This document shows, piece by piece, positions 40,151-52,447 of a stretch of DNA of 64,000 nucleotides (the stretch's first letter is position 1; the number at the start of each line of letters is the position of its first letter). The stretch covers positions 87,766,501 through 87,830,500 of the forward strand of contig CM074858.1 of NCBI GenBank assembly GCA_037501455.1, in the 5' to 3' direction. This DNA is from Lantana camara. Its lineage: Eukaryota > Streptophyta > Magnoliopsida > Lamiales > Verbenaceae. The position numbers and the translations under genes are program-made. Below the pieces are notes generated by a model. It searched no databases. It worked only from the letters and a program-made list of their open reading frames with translations, and was not told the DNA's origin.

Positions 40151-40977
40151 GACAACAACATTGTCATCATATGTAAGAATAAGACCATCATTGGAAGTAA
40201 TAATAGCAACACGATCATTCTTATCCTGATCTCTCTTTTCGTGTCCATCACGATTGCCTCTACGCTCTCTCTTTCATTTAAAACAATATTTCTTGATATG
40301 ACCAGGTTCAACACAATGATCACACTTAAATTCTTTCCATCCTGACCTGGACTTGCTTCGACTTCTGCTTCTACCTTTATCATATCTACATTGGCTTCTC
40401 CCCCTATTCTCTGAAACCAACAACTCGGGTTGAGATGAATCTGAGTTTTTTGTCTCATCTCTTCATTCAAAACACTACTCTTTATAGGCTCAATGGTTAT
40501 ACCACCATCAAACAAAGAGTTAACAAGTGAAACACGGAAAGTTTCCTAATAATCAGGCAAAGTGGCAAGAATCCAAAGTCCGACAATTTCATCATCAAAT
40601 TTAATGCCCATACCTGTCAACTGGTCAAGAACACCATGAAACTCATTCAAGTGATCAGCAATAGAAGTTTCTTCTTTGTATTTCAGCTGCATCATCTTCT
40701 TAAGCAAAAATATCTTATTATTTCCTGTCTTTGATGAATACAAATTCTGCAACTTCTCCCACAAACTTCTCTTATGTGTCTCATGTTGAATATAATTGTA
40801 AACATTCTCCTCAACAAACTGTCTGATAAACCCGCAAACTTGTCTGTGCTCAAAATCCCATTCTTCATTGGTTTTAGACTCGAGCTTTTGAGTTGGAAAA
40901 ACAGGAAAGTTGCTCCATAGATGATAATTTAATCCATTCAAAGTTATCATCCTACTCGGATTCATATCCATGGTCAC
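40151..40977 (-). pseudogene. Copia-3 gag
   Basis: From ATG at 40977: LNGLNYHLWSNFPVFPTQKL, then VYNYIQHETHKRSLWEKLQ and LLKKMMQLKYKEETSIADHL, a UBN2-type copia Gag domain. It reaches LPDY and a TAG where relatives have SWETF. Beyond it lies a knuckle CDHCVEPGHIKKYC in another frame, so there is also at least one frameshift. Confidence 0.9.
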
Positions 40978-40997
40978 ACCGAAAAAAGAACCAATGC

Positions 40998-41010
40998 GGC
41001 TCTGATACCA
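40998..41010 (-). other. Copia-3 primer binding site
   Basis: The minus strand reads TGGTATCAGAGCC, two bases from the 5' LTR that starts at 41013. Confidence 0.9.
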
Positions 41011-41012
41011 CT

Positions 41013-41068
41013 TGTTACGACCACGCGCGCCTTCACCCTAACTCCATATTAGTATGATATTGTCCGCT
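41013..41068 (-). repeat. Copia-3 5' LTR, interrupted part
   Basis: First 56 bp (plus-strand order) of the LTR, matching 38891-38946. CCGCT at 41064-41068 is the left target site of Copia-2B. Confidence 0.88.
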
Positions 41069-41180
41069 TGTTGGAAAACAGAAATCAGAAAGCAGCGGAA
41101 ATTTAAAAATTTTCCAATAAAAGGATTGAATACTCGCAATCGTGAATCCAAATTCGTAGAGATTAGAAACTTACTTTTCA
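41069..41180 (-). repeat. Copia-2B 3' LTR, left part
   Basis: TGTTGGAAAACAGAAATC to TTACTTTTCA, matching the first 112 bp of the Copia-2A LTR. TTTCA (41176-41180) is the duplicated target of the inserted element. Confidence 0.92.
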
Positions 41181-44160
41181 TGTAGCACCCGCGACGAGAG
41201 CACCACATCCCCCGCACTATGAGTTCAGTCCACATATGAAATGGAATGATCCATACATGAACTAAACTCACAGCGAACGGAAGACAATGAAAAAGACAGT
41301 CCTAGCTAGGCGGAATCTAACCCTGAAACGATCAACAGTGACCACAATGCGGAAGTAAAGCAATTATCTATTCAATATCAATAAAATGAATGCAAGTTCA
41401 AGGAAAGTAAATACGGGTTCTACTAATTCAATGAACCTGTCCTAACCTGTCCCGAATCAATTCAATACAGTAAGTAGCATACTAATCCAATAGCAAGTTC
41501 CATACAGTAATTAAAAATACAATATGCAGTGAGTGTAAGTGATGAGACTGGAACAAGACTCGAAAGAAAGGACAAGACACAACTCTGACTCCCGCCTAGC
41601 ACACCACCTGCAAAACTGAAAAGTGAGGTGTCAGTCTCCACAAGACTGAGCGAGGGGCGTAATAATATATAAGCGCAGATAACATGCAAGTCGTAACCTC
41701 GGGTAAGGTTTTATAACAGAAACAAAGTAGGTTCAAGAATACTTAGAACTCGCCCGAGATTACAACTATCAGATTAGACACTTCAATCAATTTCAATCAA
41801 TCAATCAGTGGCCCGGCGAGTGAGGGCAAATCTCCAACCTTACTCCGACAGTGTACAATTAATCATTCAGTTATTAAGTGATTAGGTGATCAAACAATCT
41901 ATTTACAGTGCACAATTAGCAGTTTCAATCCAACCTTCTTCCTCCGGGTGATGGGGGATTGCAAGGCCCCGCCATCCAATCAATCTGGGCAGAGGGTGCA
42001 TGATTCCCTAAGCCCGGAACTCCTTCCCCGCCCTAATCTCCTAGGGGGTTCAGGGGTCATCCCAATTTGGTGAGGATAGCTCCCGAGTTACCCGTCAGCC
42101 CATGCTTTCCCGGTTGGCTCGAGTCATTACCCTCGGGCCCACAGTGCAATACAATACTCGCCCAATCAATCAATCAATAAATGCAGTACAATTCAATAGA
42201 TCAGTGGAAAATCAATAGAGTTTAGAAAACTATAGATATATAGATACCTTTTGGCCGAAAGTTCACGTAAGGGTTGTAATGGTTCTATGTATCTAGAAAT
42301 TAAACCTCACCTGGAATACCACGAGACAAGAACAACAACAAGAGCACTACGGTTGCCTATTCGATCCAGAAGTCTCCATCCTGGAGAAGAACTGTACAAT
42401 AAAGGGAACAATGTGTACCAGTGAGAGGAGACTCAATATGAACCCAATAAGACGAACGGCAATGTTCATGAAATGGTATCAATAAGTTATGCAATAATCC
42501 AATATATAATAAATTACAAAAGTCATGTAATGTTCGGGTGTGCATTCAAGTTTCCAAATAACAATTAAACATATAATTAAAGCTACATGTATGATTCATG
42601 AACGTTAAGTTCGTATTTCAAATTAATTAAGCATTTGGAATAATTATGCCCACTCATATATATTCAAACAATTCTCAATTAAATCAATTAAGACAAGTAA
42701 TCAACATGAAACGAGGCCCATAAAATCAATGAGTTAAGAATTCGAGTTTTCATATATCATAGATCATTTAATACATGCTTTCGTACACATTGGAATTCAT
42801 ATTGATCGACAAATCAAGCAATTGACAATTTATTGCAATTAAAACAATTAATTTCAATTAAATAGAAATACACAAAATAAATCACAATAAATCAACCGGG
42901 CATCCGATTGACGAACGGAAAGCGGTGATAGACTCACCACGACGAAAGGAACACAATGTCCGGAAGTCACCGGAATGCCGCTACCGGAGCCGCCGGAACA
43001 GTCACCGGCCGCCACCGGAATACCGTCTCCGGTGGTCGGAAAAATCCCCGGAAGGACAGAAACGTACGTCTCGGCCTGGTCAACAAAAGCCCTCAATCAA
43101 TTTCAGAAAATACCAAACACACCGGACTTCGTTGACGAAAAACCGAACTTAAATCCTAGTACAAAAACTGAAATTAAATACAAACCGCTAAACGAAAATA
43201 AAATCCGGATATACCGTTGGAAAGCTTGTAACGAGCCCTTCGAAACCCATAACTCAATTGCCGGAAAAAGTCGCCGGAACAGTAACCGGTTCGGACCCGC
43301 CGGTTCACCACCGGTTCACCGCCGGTCCGCCGCCAACGGCCGGTTCTCGGAACGCCGCCGATGCCATCCACTAGGTTTCGTCATTCTAAGCAACTTTTGT
43401 GAAGGCTCCACCACCAAAACCGGTCGGGAAGAGGGCCGAAATCGCTGTCGAAGTTTCTGCCGCTGTTGCCTCGTCGGAACCACCACTTGCGGTGGTTTTC
43501 GTGCTGAACGGAGGCCGGAAATGGAACGAGAAGGTCCAAAAACGTAGGGTAGGGTCAAGCTCCGCTCGCGAAACTCGCCGGAACGCCGCCGGCGAAGTGG
43601 TGGCGCCACCCGCCACTTTCAGGCCGCCGATGCGCCGCCGTCGGTCTTCGGTTGGCCACGATATTGGTACGGTTGTGACGGGCTCGTCGAGCTGATAAAT
43701 TTGCACTATTGATTCGTCGAATTCCGTCGAGAAACGAGGGAGAACGGCAAGTGTGTGTTTTCACACCTTCACTGTGTGAACAGTGACGGGTCGCGGGGAA
43801 GAAGACGCTGGCTGGAGCTGCTGTGATATGGCACGCAAAACGAGGAGATCCGAGTATATATCTCGGGTCTTCGTACGCAAAAGCAATCGGAAGAACGGGC
43901 TAACGAAGTCAGAATGGGGCAAACTTAGAGTCTACGGACTCGTCTCGATGCCCCGGACGCAAAGGAGGGGTCAAAGAAGTCAAAATCTCTACCGAACGAG
44001 AAGTGACCGGAAAAACCCCTTAAAAGAAGAAAATTACAAAAAGGGCCCTAACTCTAAAAGAGTCCAAAAGAGGGCCACACACCGCACCAATCACATAATT
44101 AAACACATAAAAAGGTTGAAAGGTGACGTACCTTATTTATCGGATGAGCGGGGCGTTACA
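41181..44160 (-). repeat. LARD-like element 3' LTR
   Basis: 2,980 bp; GC-rich CCGG-dense region at about 42950-43700, AT-rich elsewhere. Several 60-190-codon ORFs run through the GC-rich part on both strands and are duplicated in the other LTR. None resembles a known protein. Confidence 0.95.
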
Positions 44161-44185
44161 ATCTTCCCTCCTTCAAAAGGACCTG
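44161..44185 (-). other. LARD-like element polypurine tract
   Basis: The minus strand reads TTTTGAAGGAGGGAAGAT immediately before the 3' LTR, a purine-rich plus-strand primer site. Confidence 0.8.
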
Positions 44186-44447
44186 TCCTCAGGTCCTACT
44201 GCTAGACCGAAAAGGTTTCAAACTGAAATGTATCGATCTGTTTCCCGAAATTGCGTAGCATCTTAGCCCTGGTTGTGAAGTTTACTCCCCTTATTTGTAT
44301 CAACCCCTTCAGGGTCTGGTAGTCACAAAGATCTGCTCGAACACTTGGCCGTTAATCACTTCAAAACTCGTTCGACTGCTACTAGTCCATTGCCTCGTCA
44401 CTTGTTATCCGTTGTCTGTCCAGGCGTAACGCAAACACGACAAACAA

Positions 44448-44815
44448 GAGAGAATCCCATCTCTCACATACAAGTGAGGAAACCCCGTCCCTCAGAACAC
44501 ATAAAAGAGAGAACCCCGTCTCTCGGGCACAGAATTGAGAGAACCCCGTCTCTCAAACACAGAATTGAGAGAACCCCGTCTCCCAGCCTAAGTCTGTCAG
44601 ATTCCACATCCTTCCAGACATTCTAGTTTGAGAAAATCCAGCATTTCTCAAACTCCTAAATTCAAGAGAATCCAACATCCCTCGAATACCTAAGTACAAG
44701 AGAATCCAGCATCTCTCGTGCACAGAAAACAGAAAGAATCCAGCATCTTTCTATCACATAAACAGGGAGAATCCACATCTTCCTGGCACGTAGTCAGAGA
44801 TAATCAAATCTCCCT
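44448..44815. repeat. Array of about eleven GAGA-CTCTC mini-hairpins
   Basis: Repeats of the form GAGAGAACCCCGTCTCTC or GAGAATCCAGCATCTCTC occur about every 30 bp, at roughly 44449, 44475, 44505, 44537, 44566, 44628, 44662, 44697, 44731, 44764 and 44793. Each is an imperfect inverted repeat with a 5-8 nt loop, and several deviants keep complementary arms (for example GAAAGAATCCAGCATCTTTC, GAGAAAATCCAGCATTTCTC). Confidence 0.85.
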
Positions 44816-47587
44816 TTCACTCAAGCACACAAGCAGAAGCAAGGTTCACAATAATCAACACACCTCCCATTGGGCCAAGGTATCACATAATAACAAAATT
44901 TAAATATGTAAACGATGCATGTATGCTCGTGCGATGGATGCTTAGTGTACCGTTCACCGTAGCAATGGAATTGATGTTGTGACTTTACTTCTACAATTTG
45001 GATAGTCTGATCTCTAGCTGGCTTGATTCCCAACTTGTCTTTCCTACCTTCAGTATATGTTTGACTGAGAAAGTCAGACCCTTGGTTGGTCCTATTCTCG
45101 ATTCCATTCGGATCCTTACTCCCAGTTATCTCCTGTAATTAACCGAGCACCAGTTTATTCCGCCTACGATCAGAACATTTGTCTTTGTACCAGGTTCATT
45201 ATATTATCTTTGGCCGTACAAGAACCTTAAACTTTGACTCCTACTTCATACATTGTCATTAACTGGTCAAATTCTTTGTTGAAGATTTTGGTCATCTGGA
45301 ACTAGTGGACATCCTTCTTAAAGGTGATAAATTTGACCAATTTTCCTTTCTTGAAACTAATTTAGGAATCCATCAGAAGTTCCCTGATAATATCATCATC
45401 CTCGTTGTCTGAATCACGTGCTTATAAATTCCCAAACGAACCATTCTCTTCGATACCTTATGAAGATCTTCATCCCGGTTATATTAACTTAACTCAACTT
45501 TGAAGGTTTACTGATAAGCCGCCTTATTCTTTTCCTGTCACTATCATTGGGTCGTTCATGTCCGTCATGGCTTGCAAAAATTTTTTTTTTTCTGCTACGA
45601 GAAGTAACTTCCTCGAGCACAACTGTGAATTTAAGTTTGTGAGTAGTCGCACTCTCCCCCTTAAGAATTTTCTATCTTAATTCCTTGAATTTATTACACC
45701 GCCTCGCGGATCACATATCCTGAATTTTATCATTGTTGCATCCTTGGTTTAAATGATTCTAGTTGTTCCACGTGCCAGGTGATCTCACTCACAACTATCT
45801 TAAAATGATAGGTAGGAATAGCCATTTACTTCTATCGTTCCATTCTCCGGTTCCACCTTCCAATTCTCGGTATCTCTTTTCCCTTTTTGATCCACGATTT
45901 GCAACTCAAATATTTCTTCTATTCTTGATTCAAATGAGACTCGGTCAGAGTTGTTTGAGGGGGAAGCAAAGGAGATTCCGTTATGTCGCGGTTGAAGTGA
46001 TGCTTGCCGGATAAAGTGGAGAAAATTCCTACGAAGAAAACACTTAAGATGCATGTTGGGTAAAAATGCCGATGCACATATCACTCTTATAAATAATTTA
46101 AAGATGCAACATGTTGGAGCAATTATATCAATTAAAGATACATAAATAAATAAAAGAAGTTAAATAATTTAAAATAACGTATGATGCACGTGCCATGAAT
46201 GCGTTGAACCTGTCACCGTAGTTGTATCTTTTAGCTTGACACTTGTTCATGTTTCGTTGAATTGAAGCGTGTCCCGAATTTATTGATCATCTCTTGTTAC
46301 CCACGGTCTTCCAATTCTTCAAAATTCTTTATCATCAACTTACACACCTCCATCACCCGAGATTGAAATTTCTGGAATCCGATTTCTTTCCATGTACCGA
46401 CCTCCCAGCGTTACCCGAACCTTTACCATAAATTTTTCCTTGCTCAAAGTTTTCCTTGTATCACTCGCACAACTTTATAAACCAAAATTATGCTTCTTGA
46501 ACTCAGATGCTTCTACACCCATGAAATTGAAACCTTAACTTATCTCGGAGACTTAAGCTCAAATCCTTGTCTTAGTCCTTACCAAAGTTGTTACTTTGAT
46601 CAAAGCTTCCTCGGTTTATTTGTTATGAGTTCCAATAATCAAATGAACTCACCCTCCAACTGCTCACACTTGACCTTTCTTTATCGCCTTCATTTGTTAT
46701 TCCATATCTTCCAAATCAACCTCACAATACGATAATTCAGCTTGGATCTGGAAGATAAACTCAATCTGCACGAATCTAGAATCTTTAATATATTAGCTCT
46801 TCCTGAACTTAGAATCATTAGATCAATCGGTTCACTTTAATTCCCATCTTATAGATACTTCACCAAGGACAATAGAGGTTGCAAACTTTTCCTCCCACAA
46901 CTTGAATGTAGTTCAACTAACCGAAGATCCTCAATTTGTTTATGAATCCGAACCTTGAATCATTATTACCCTCAAAGCTTCCTTCATTCTTCCTTGAATT
47001 GAATAAGTCTTCTAAACCCGGTTGGTCCACTTCCTTTCATAATGAAATCTCATGTAGTTATCTTGTAATTCATAGATATCACTTCCTACCAATTTCCCAC
47101 CAAGTATCCACCAATTTCCATAAACTTGTAAGTTACTCCCAAATTAATTCTTCCATTCCAGACTTTACACCCGGTCCATAACCCACTTAGAGGAGAAGAT
47201 CCTAGCTCTTAAATTTTGTAGAAACCCCCGATGCATTCCTTCCAACTTTCAAGCTAAAGAAAGGAGTTTGGGTATATTGTAGTTGTTTGTAGAAATTGGC
47301 CGTGGTTTGATATTATCTTCATAACCTAGAAATCACAACTCATTCCAGAATAAATGCATGGGTTTAGTATATGCTCATGCACATAATCACCACCAAAAGC
47401 ATGGATTCAATGCAACATACAACCTGCAAATCAATAAAATTTTAAAAGAAGCATGTGTAACAATATTTTCCATACCAAGTAACAATAGCAAAACTTATGT
47501 TCAATGCGGTGCACACGTTGACAAATAGTTCCTAAGCCGTTCGACCTATACTTGACACGACACGACACTAGAACTCCGGTTTTGCAA
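44816..47587 (-). other. Interior of the LARD-like element, non-coding
   Basis: About 2.8 kb with no ORF longer than about 94 codons and no RT, integrase or Gag motif recognised on either strand. It may be a decayed pol or unrelated filler. A poly-T run at 45580-45591 is the only simple repeat noted. Confidence 0.6.
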
Positions 47588-47605
47588 CCTAGAGCTCTGA
47601 TACCA
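47588..47605 (-). other. LARD-like element primer binding site
   Basis: The minus strand reads TGGTATCAGAGCTCTAGG, eight bases after the 5' LTR; initiator-Met tRNA type. Confidence 0.88.
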
Positions 47606-47613
47606 CCTAAAGA

Positions 47614-50593
47614 TGTAGCACCCGCGACGAGAGCACCACATCCCCCGCACTATGAGTTCAGTCCACATATGAAATGGAATGATCCATACATGAACTAAAC
47701 TCACAGCGAACGAAAGACAATGAAAAAGACAGTCCTAGCTAGGCGGAATCTAACCCTGAAACGATCAACAGTGACCACAATGCGGAAGTAAAGCAATTAT
47801 CTATTCAATATCAATAAAATGAATGCAAGTTCAAGGAAAGTAAATACGGGTTCTACTAATTCAATGAACCTGTCCTAACCTGTCCCGAATCAATTCAATA
47901 CAGTAAGTAGCATACTAATCCAATAGCAAGTTCCATACAGTAATTAAAAATACAATATGCAGTGAGTGTAAGTGATGAGACTGGAACAAGACTCGAAAGA
48001 AAGGACAAGACACAACTCTGACTCCCGCCTAGCACACCACCTGCAAAACTGAAAAGTGAGGTGTCAGTCTCCACAAGACTGAGCGAGGGGCGTAATAATA
48101 TATAAGCGCAGATAACATGCAAGTCGTAACCTCGGGTAAGGTTTTATAACAGAAACAAAGTAGGTTCAAGAATACTTAGAACTCGCCCGAGATTACAACT
48201 ATCAGATTAGACACTTCAATCAATTTCAATCAATCAATCAGTGGCCCGGCGAGTGAGGGAAAATCTCCAACCTTACTCCGACAGTGTACAATCAATCATT
48301 CAGTTATTAAGTGATTAGGTGATCAAACAATCTATTTACAGTGCACAATTAGCAGTTTCAATCCAACCTTCTTCCTCCGGGTGATGGGGGATTGCAAGGC
48401 CCCGCCATCCAATCAATCTGGGCAGAGGGTGCATGATTCCCTAAGCCCGGAACTCCTTCCCCGCCCTAATCTCCTAGGGGGTTCAGGGGTCATCCCAATT
48501 TGGTGAGGATAGCTCCCGAGTTACCCGTCAGCCCATGCTTTCCCGGTTGGCTCGAGTCACTACCCTCGGGCCCACAGTGCAATACAATACTCGCCCAATC
48601 AATCAATCAATAAATGCAGTACAATTCAATAGATCAGTGGAAAATCAATAGAGTTTAGAAAACTATAGATATATAGATACCTTTTGGCCGAAAGTTCACG
48701 TAAGGGTTGTAATGGTTCTATGTATCTAGAAATTAAACCTCACCTGGAATACCACGAGACAAGAACAACAACAAGAGCACTACGGTTGCCTATTCGATCC
48801 AGAAGTCTCCATCCTGGAGAAGAACTGTACAATAAAGGGAACAATGTGTACCAGTGAGAGGAGACTCAATATGAACCCAATAAGACGCACGACAATGTTC
48901 ATGAAATGGTATCAATAAGTTATGCAATAATCCAATATATAATAAATTACAAAAGTCATGTAATGTTCGGGTGTGCATTCAAGTTTCCAAATAACAATTA
49001 AACATATAATTAAAGCTACATGTATGATTCATGAACGTTAAGTTCGTATTTCAAATTAATTAAGCATTTGGAATAATTATGCCCACTCATATATATTCAA
49101 ACAATTCTCAATTAAATCAATTAAGACAAGTAATCAACATGAAACGAGGCCCATAAAATCAATGAGTTAAGAATTCGAGTTTTCATATATCATAGATCAT
49201 TTAATACATGCTTTCGTACACATTGGAATTCATATTGATCGACAAATCAAGCAATTGACAATTTATTGCAATTAAAACAATTAATTTCAATTAAATAGAA
49301 ATACACAAAATAAATCACAATAAATCAACCGGGCATCCGATTGACGAACGGAAAGCGGTGATAGACTCACCACGACGAAAGGAACACAATGTCCGGAAGT
49401 CACCGGAATGCCGCTACCGGAGCCGCCGGAACAGTCACCGGCCGTCACCGGAATACCGTCTCCGGTGGTCGGAAAAATCCCCGGAAGGACAGAAACGTAC
49501 GTCTCGGCCTGGTCAACAAAAGCCCTCAATCAATTTCAGAAAATACCAAACACACCGGACTTCGTTGACGAAAAACCGAACTTAAATCCTAGTACGAAAA
49601 CTGAAATTAAATACAAACCGCTAAACGAAAATAAAATCCGGATATACCGTTGGAAAGCTTGTAACGAGCCCTTCGAAACCCATAACTCAATTGCCGGAAA
49701 AAGTCGCCGGAACAGTAACCGGTTCGGACCCGCCGGTTCACCACCGGTTCACCGCCGGTCCGCCGCCAACGGCCGGTTCTCGGAACGCCGCCGATGCCAT
49801 CCACTAGGTTTCGTCATTCTAAGCAACTTTTGTGAAGGCTCCACCACCAAAACCGGTCGGGAAGAGGGCCGAAATCGCTGTCGAAGTTTCTGCCGCTGTT
49901 GCCTCGTCGGAACCACCACTTGCGGTGGTTTTCGTGCTGAACGGAGGCCGAAAATGGAACGAGAAGGTCCAAAAACGTAGGGTAGGGTCAAGCTCCGCTC
50001 GCGAAACTCGCCGGAACGCCGCCGGCGAAGTTGTGGCGCCACCCGTCACTTTCAGGCCGCCGATGCGCCGCCGTCGGTCTTCGGTTGGCCACGATATTGG
50101 TACGGTTGTGACGGGCTCGTCGAGCTGATAAATTTGCACTATTGATTCGTCGAATTCCGTCGAGAAACGAGGGAGAACGGCAAGTGTGTGTTTTCACACC
50201 TTCACTGTGTGAACAGTGACGGGTCGCGGGGAAGAAGACGCTGGCTGGAGCTGCTGTGATATGGCACGCAAAACGAGGAGATCCGAGTATATATCTCGGG
50301 TCTTCGTACGCAAAAGCAATCGGAAGAACGGGCTAACGAAGTCAGAATGGGGCAAACTTAGAGTCTACGGACTCGTCTCGATGCCCCGGACGCAAAGGAG
50401 GGGTCAAAGAAGTCAAAATCTCTACCGAACGAGAAGTGACCGGAAAAACCCCTTAAAAGAAGAAAATTACAAAAAGGGCCCTAACTCTAAAAGAGTCCAA
50501 AAGAGGGCCACACACCGCACCAATCACATAATTAAACACATAAAAAGGTTGAAAGGTGACGTACCTTATTTATCGGATGAGCGGGGCGTTACA
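47614..50593 (-). repeat. LARD-like element 5' LTR
   Basis: 2,980 bp, about 99.6 percent identical to 41181-44160 by eye. Differences include GACGCACGACAATG versus GACGAACGGCAATG and GAAGTTGTGG versus GAAGTGGTGG. Confidence 0.95.
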
Positions 50594-52447
50594 TTTCAAT
50601 AATCTTTCTTGAAGCGTTTCAAGCCACCTAAGAACGCTCTTCTCGCGGCTTGATCCCCTCTCCTTGGTAAAGCTCGAATCTTCAAAACTTCTAACTTGAA
50701 ACTCTCTAGAGATAGTCCACCAACTTGACTACAATCTAACTAGTAAGGATGCTAGTTCTCTAGTTAGTGTTTAGGCTTAACCTAGGGTTTATTTTATCTT
50801 GGAGAAAGGATGGTGTTCCACACATGAGCCAAAAGAATTCAATCACTCTCAAAGGGGAGCTCGAGCTCCCCTATATATAAGTAAGGGAGGGGCGACCGAA
50901 ATCCTATTCCTTATGGACTAAGGATTTGGTCACTCTCTCCTATTACTTGATTATCAAGTAATTTTGAACTTTGACTTTGAATTCTAATTCAAATCAACTT
51001 TTAAGAAAGCTAAAATTATCCAAACTCCTTTTGGATAATATTATACTTTATTTATTTATTAATAAATAAATAACTTATTTATTTATCTAATTAATTAATT
51101 CGTAATTAATTAAATAGATTATTTTTCTCCAAAATAAGACTTTCCTTTTAATTCAAAATTAAACCAAAGTCTATTAAATAATTAACACATTTAATCATTT
51201 AATATATGTATACAATATATATATATATACGTGTGAGACATGTGTCCCAAGGACACGTGCTCCTCACGTGACCCACACGTGTGGTTTCACACGTGTGGAA
51301 CCCACTCGGCTTGATTAACTCGTTTAATCATTTTAAAGCCTTAACCCGTGTAACCAAGTTGTTGTGTGTGACCCTCTAGGTTCTCAATTCAATTAGCAGT
51401 GACCCTAATTAATTAATTCACTAATTAATTAATTAATCAGTCCACAGATTAAACGACCATAGTCTAGCAACAGGTGTTTAGCCCCTAGCTAAATTGGAAT
51501 GTCTCGATTCGACAGAACCTTTAAGTCATTGATTCATGTGAGATACAATCCTCCTACTTACTATCTCTCAACCAAGATCTAGGGTAAGGGAATAATCAGA
51601 ACCCTAATAATCTGGTCTTAAAGCTAAGTGCATTTCATATCCATTTGATCTCAATCCAAGAAACCCTTTTCTTGATGTCTTGATCTACTGCCTTGGCCAA
51701 GGACTCCATATGGCATATGAATGACTTACACAATAAGAGATCACCTTGCAAATGCAAGTGTAAGTCCTTTCTTGATTCTCATTCAGTTTCATGAGTCACT
51801 TGTGTAGCCCCAGCATAAGCCTTGAATCAGTTGTCTAAGGCGACACCCTTTAAAGCTTATACCTAAGACTACAGAGTTAACTCATAAAGTGACATGGAAC
51901 CTCAAGTCTAAGGATCAATTAATCACATCAATGACTCGTGAGATATTTCCTAATCTGGAAGTTTCCATTTCCTGAAATAGAAACTTACTTTCCCATTTAG
52001 GAATCTTCTCACACGGGGCACCTCAGCGAACTTACTTATTGAAGTAAGCACCCTCATGTATCACGCACGTATCAACTATAAACTTTGCACCTCCATGAAA
52101 TAAGGTGGTCCTTCTTAAGGGCGTGATCCTACAAGCAAGCCTTAGAGGAGTCAGGTTGACACTCCCGCTGTCTGTAGGACTCATCGGCTTGGAGTATTTT
52201 ACTAATCATGACTTATGTGATATATGGCTCGTTTCATGAACCATTTCACCTAAATGGCTAAGTCCTAAGGTCATCAGGATTAGGGGAGTTCTCATACATG
52301 CACAGCTAAAGTAAACGCATACCAAACAAGAGCATATAAAGAAGTGTTGCCTCAATTCGTTATTTTATCCAAAGATTGTTTGTGATTACAATAAGGAAAA
52401 GTATGAAGCGGATATACAATCGGCTTTCTAGGGCACTATTCCTAACA
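50594..52447 (-). repeat. Copia-2B 3' LTR, right part
   Basis: Continues the LTR after the TTTCA duplication up to CCTAACA. Carries the eroded G-box cluster (about 51231-51300), with only part of the six CACGTG sites of copy A intact. Confidence 0.93.

Larger units (their letters stand above)
38891..41068 (-). mobile_element. Copia-3: internally deleted short-LTR copia, split by Copia-2B
   Basis: 3' LTR at 38891-39080 (TGTTACGACC...CCCAACA), PPT at 39081-39092, PBS at 40998-41010, and the first 56 bp of the 5' LTR at 41013-41068 before Copia-2B cuts in. Gag, protease, pre-integrase and the start of integrase are present on the minus strand. RT and RNase H are missing, lost by a deletion joining integrase to the 3' region near 39300-39370. 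Left flank GAAAG is the probable target duplication. The right end of its 5' LTR lies outside the window. Confidence 0.9.
41181..50593 (-). mobile_element. Non-coding LTR element (LARD-like) with 2,980-bp LTRs
   Basis: LTRs at 41181-44160 (3') and 47614-50593 (5'), both exactly 2,980 bp, with about a dozen differences seen. TSD is TTTCA (41176-41180, 50594-50598). On the minus strand the LTR begins TGTAACGCCCCGCTC and ends GGGTGCTACA, the same family as the two solo LTRs. The PBS TGGTATCAGAGCTCTAGG is at 47588-47605 and a PPT is next to 44161. The 3.45-kb interior has no gag-pol ORF, so movement must have used another element's proteins. It is among the youngest insertions in the window. Confidence 0.95.

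Noticed and set aside
42975..43547. 190-codon ATG ORF in the LARD-like LTR, repeated at 49408-49980 with few changes
   Set aside because: Its conservation is explained by the two LTRs being young duplicates of each other. It lies in a GC-rich stretch where all six frames are fairly open, runs antisense to the element and matches nothing I recognise.
44448..44815. CRISPR-like regular repeats
   Set aside because: Spacing is about 30 bp but units are variable, the spacers are low-complexity, and the context is a plant LTR element.
45763..46014. Possible chromovirus pol end (FHVPGDL) in the LARD-like interior
   Set aside because: The resemblance is a few residues only and on the strand opposite to the element's PBS and PPT orientation.
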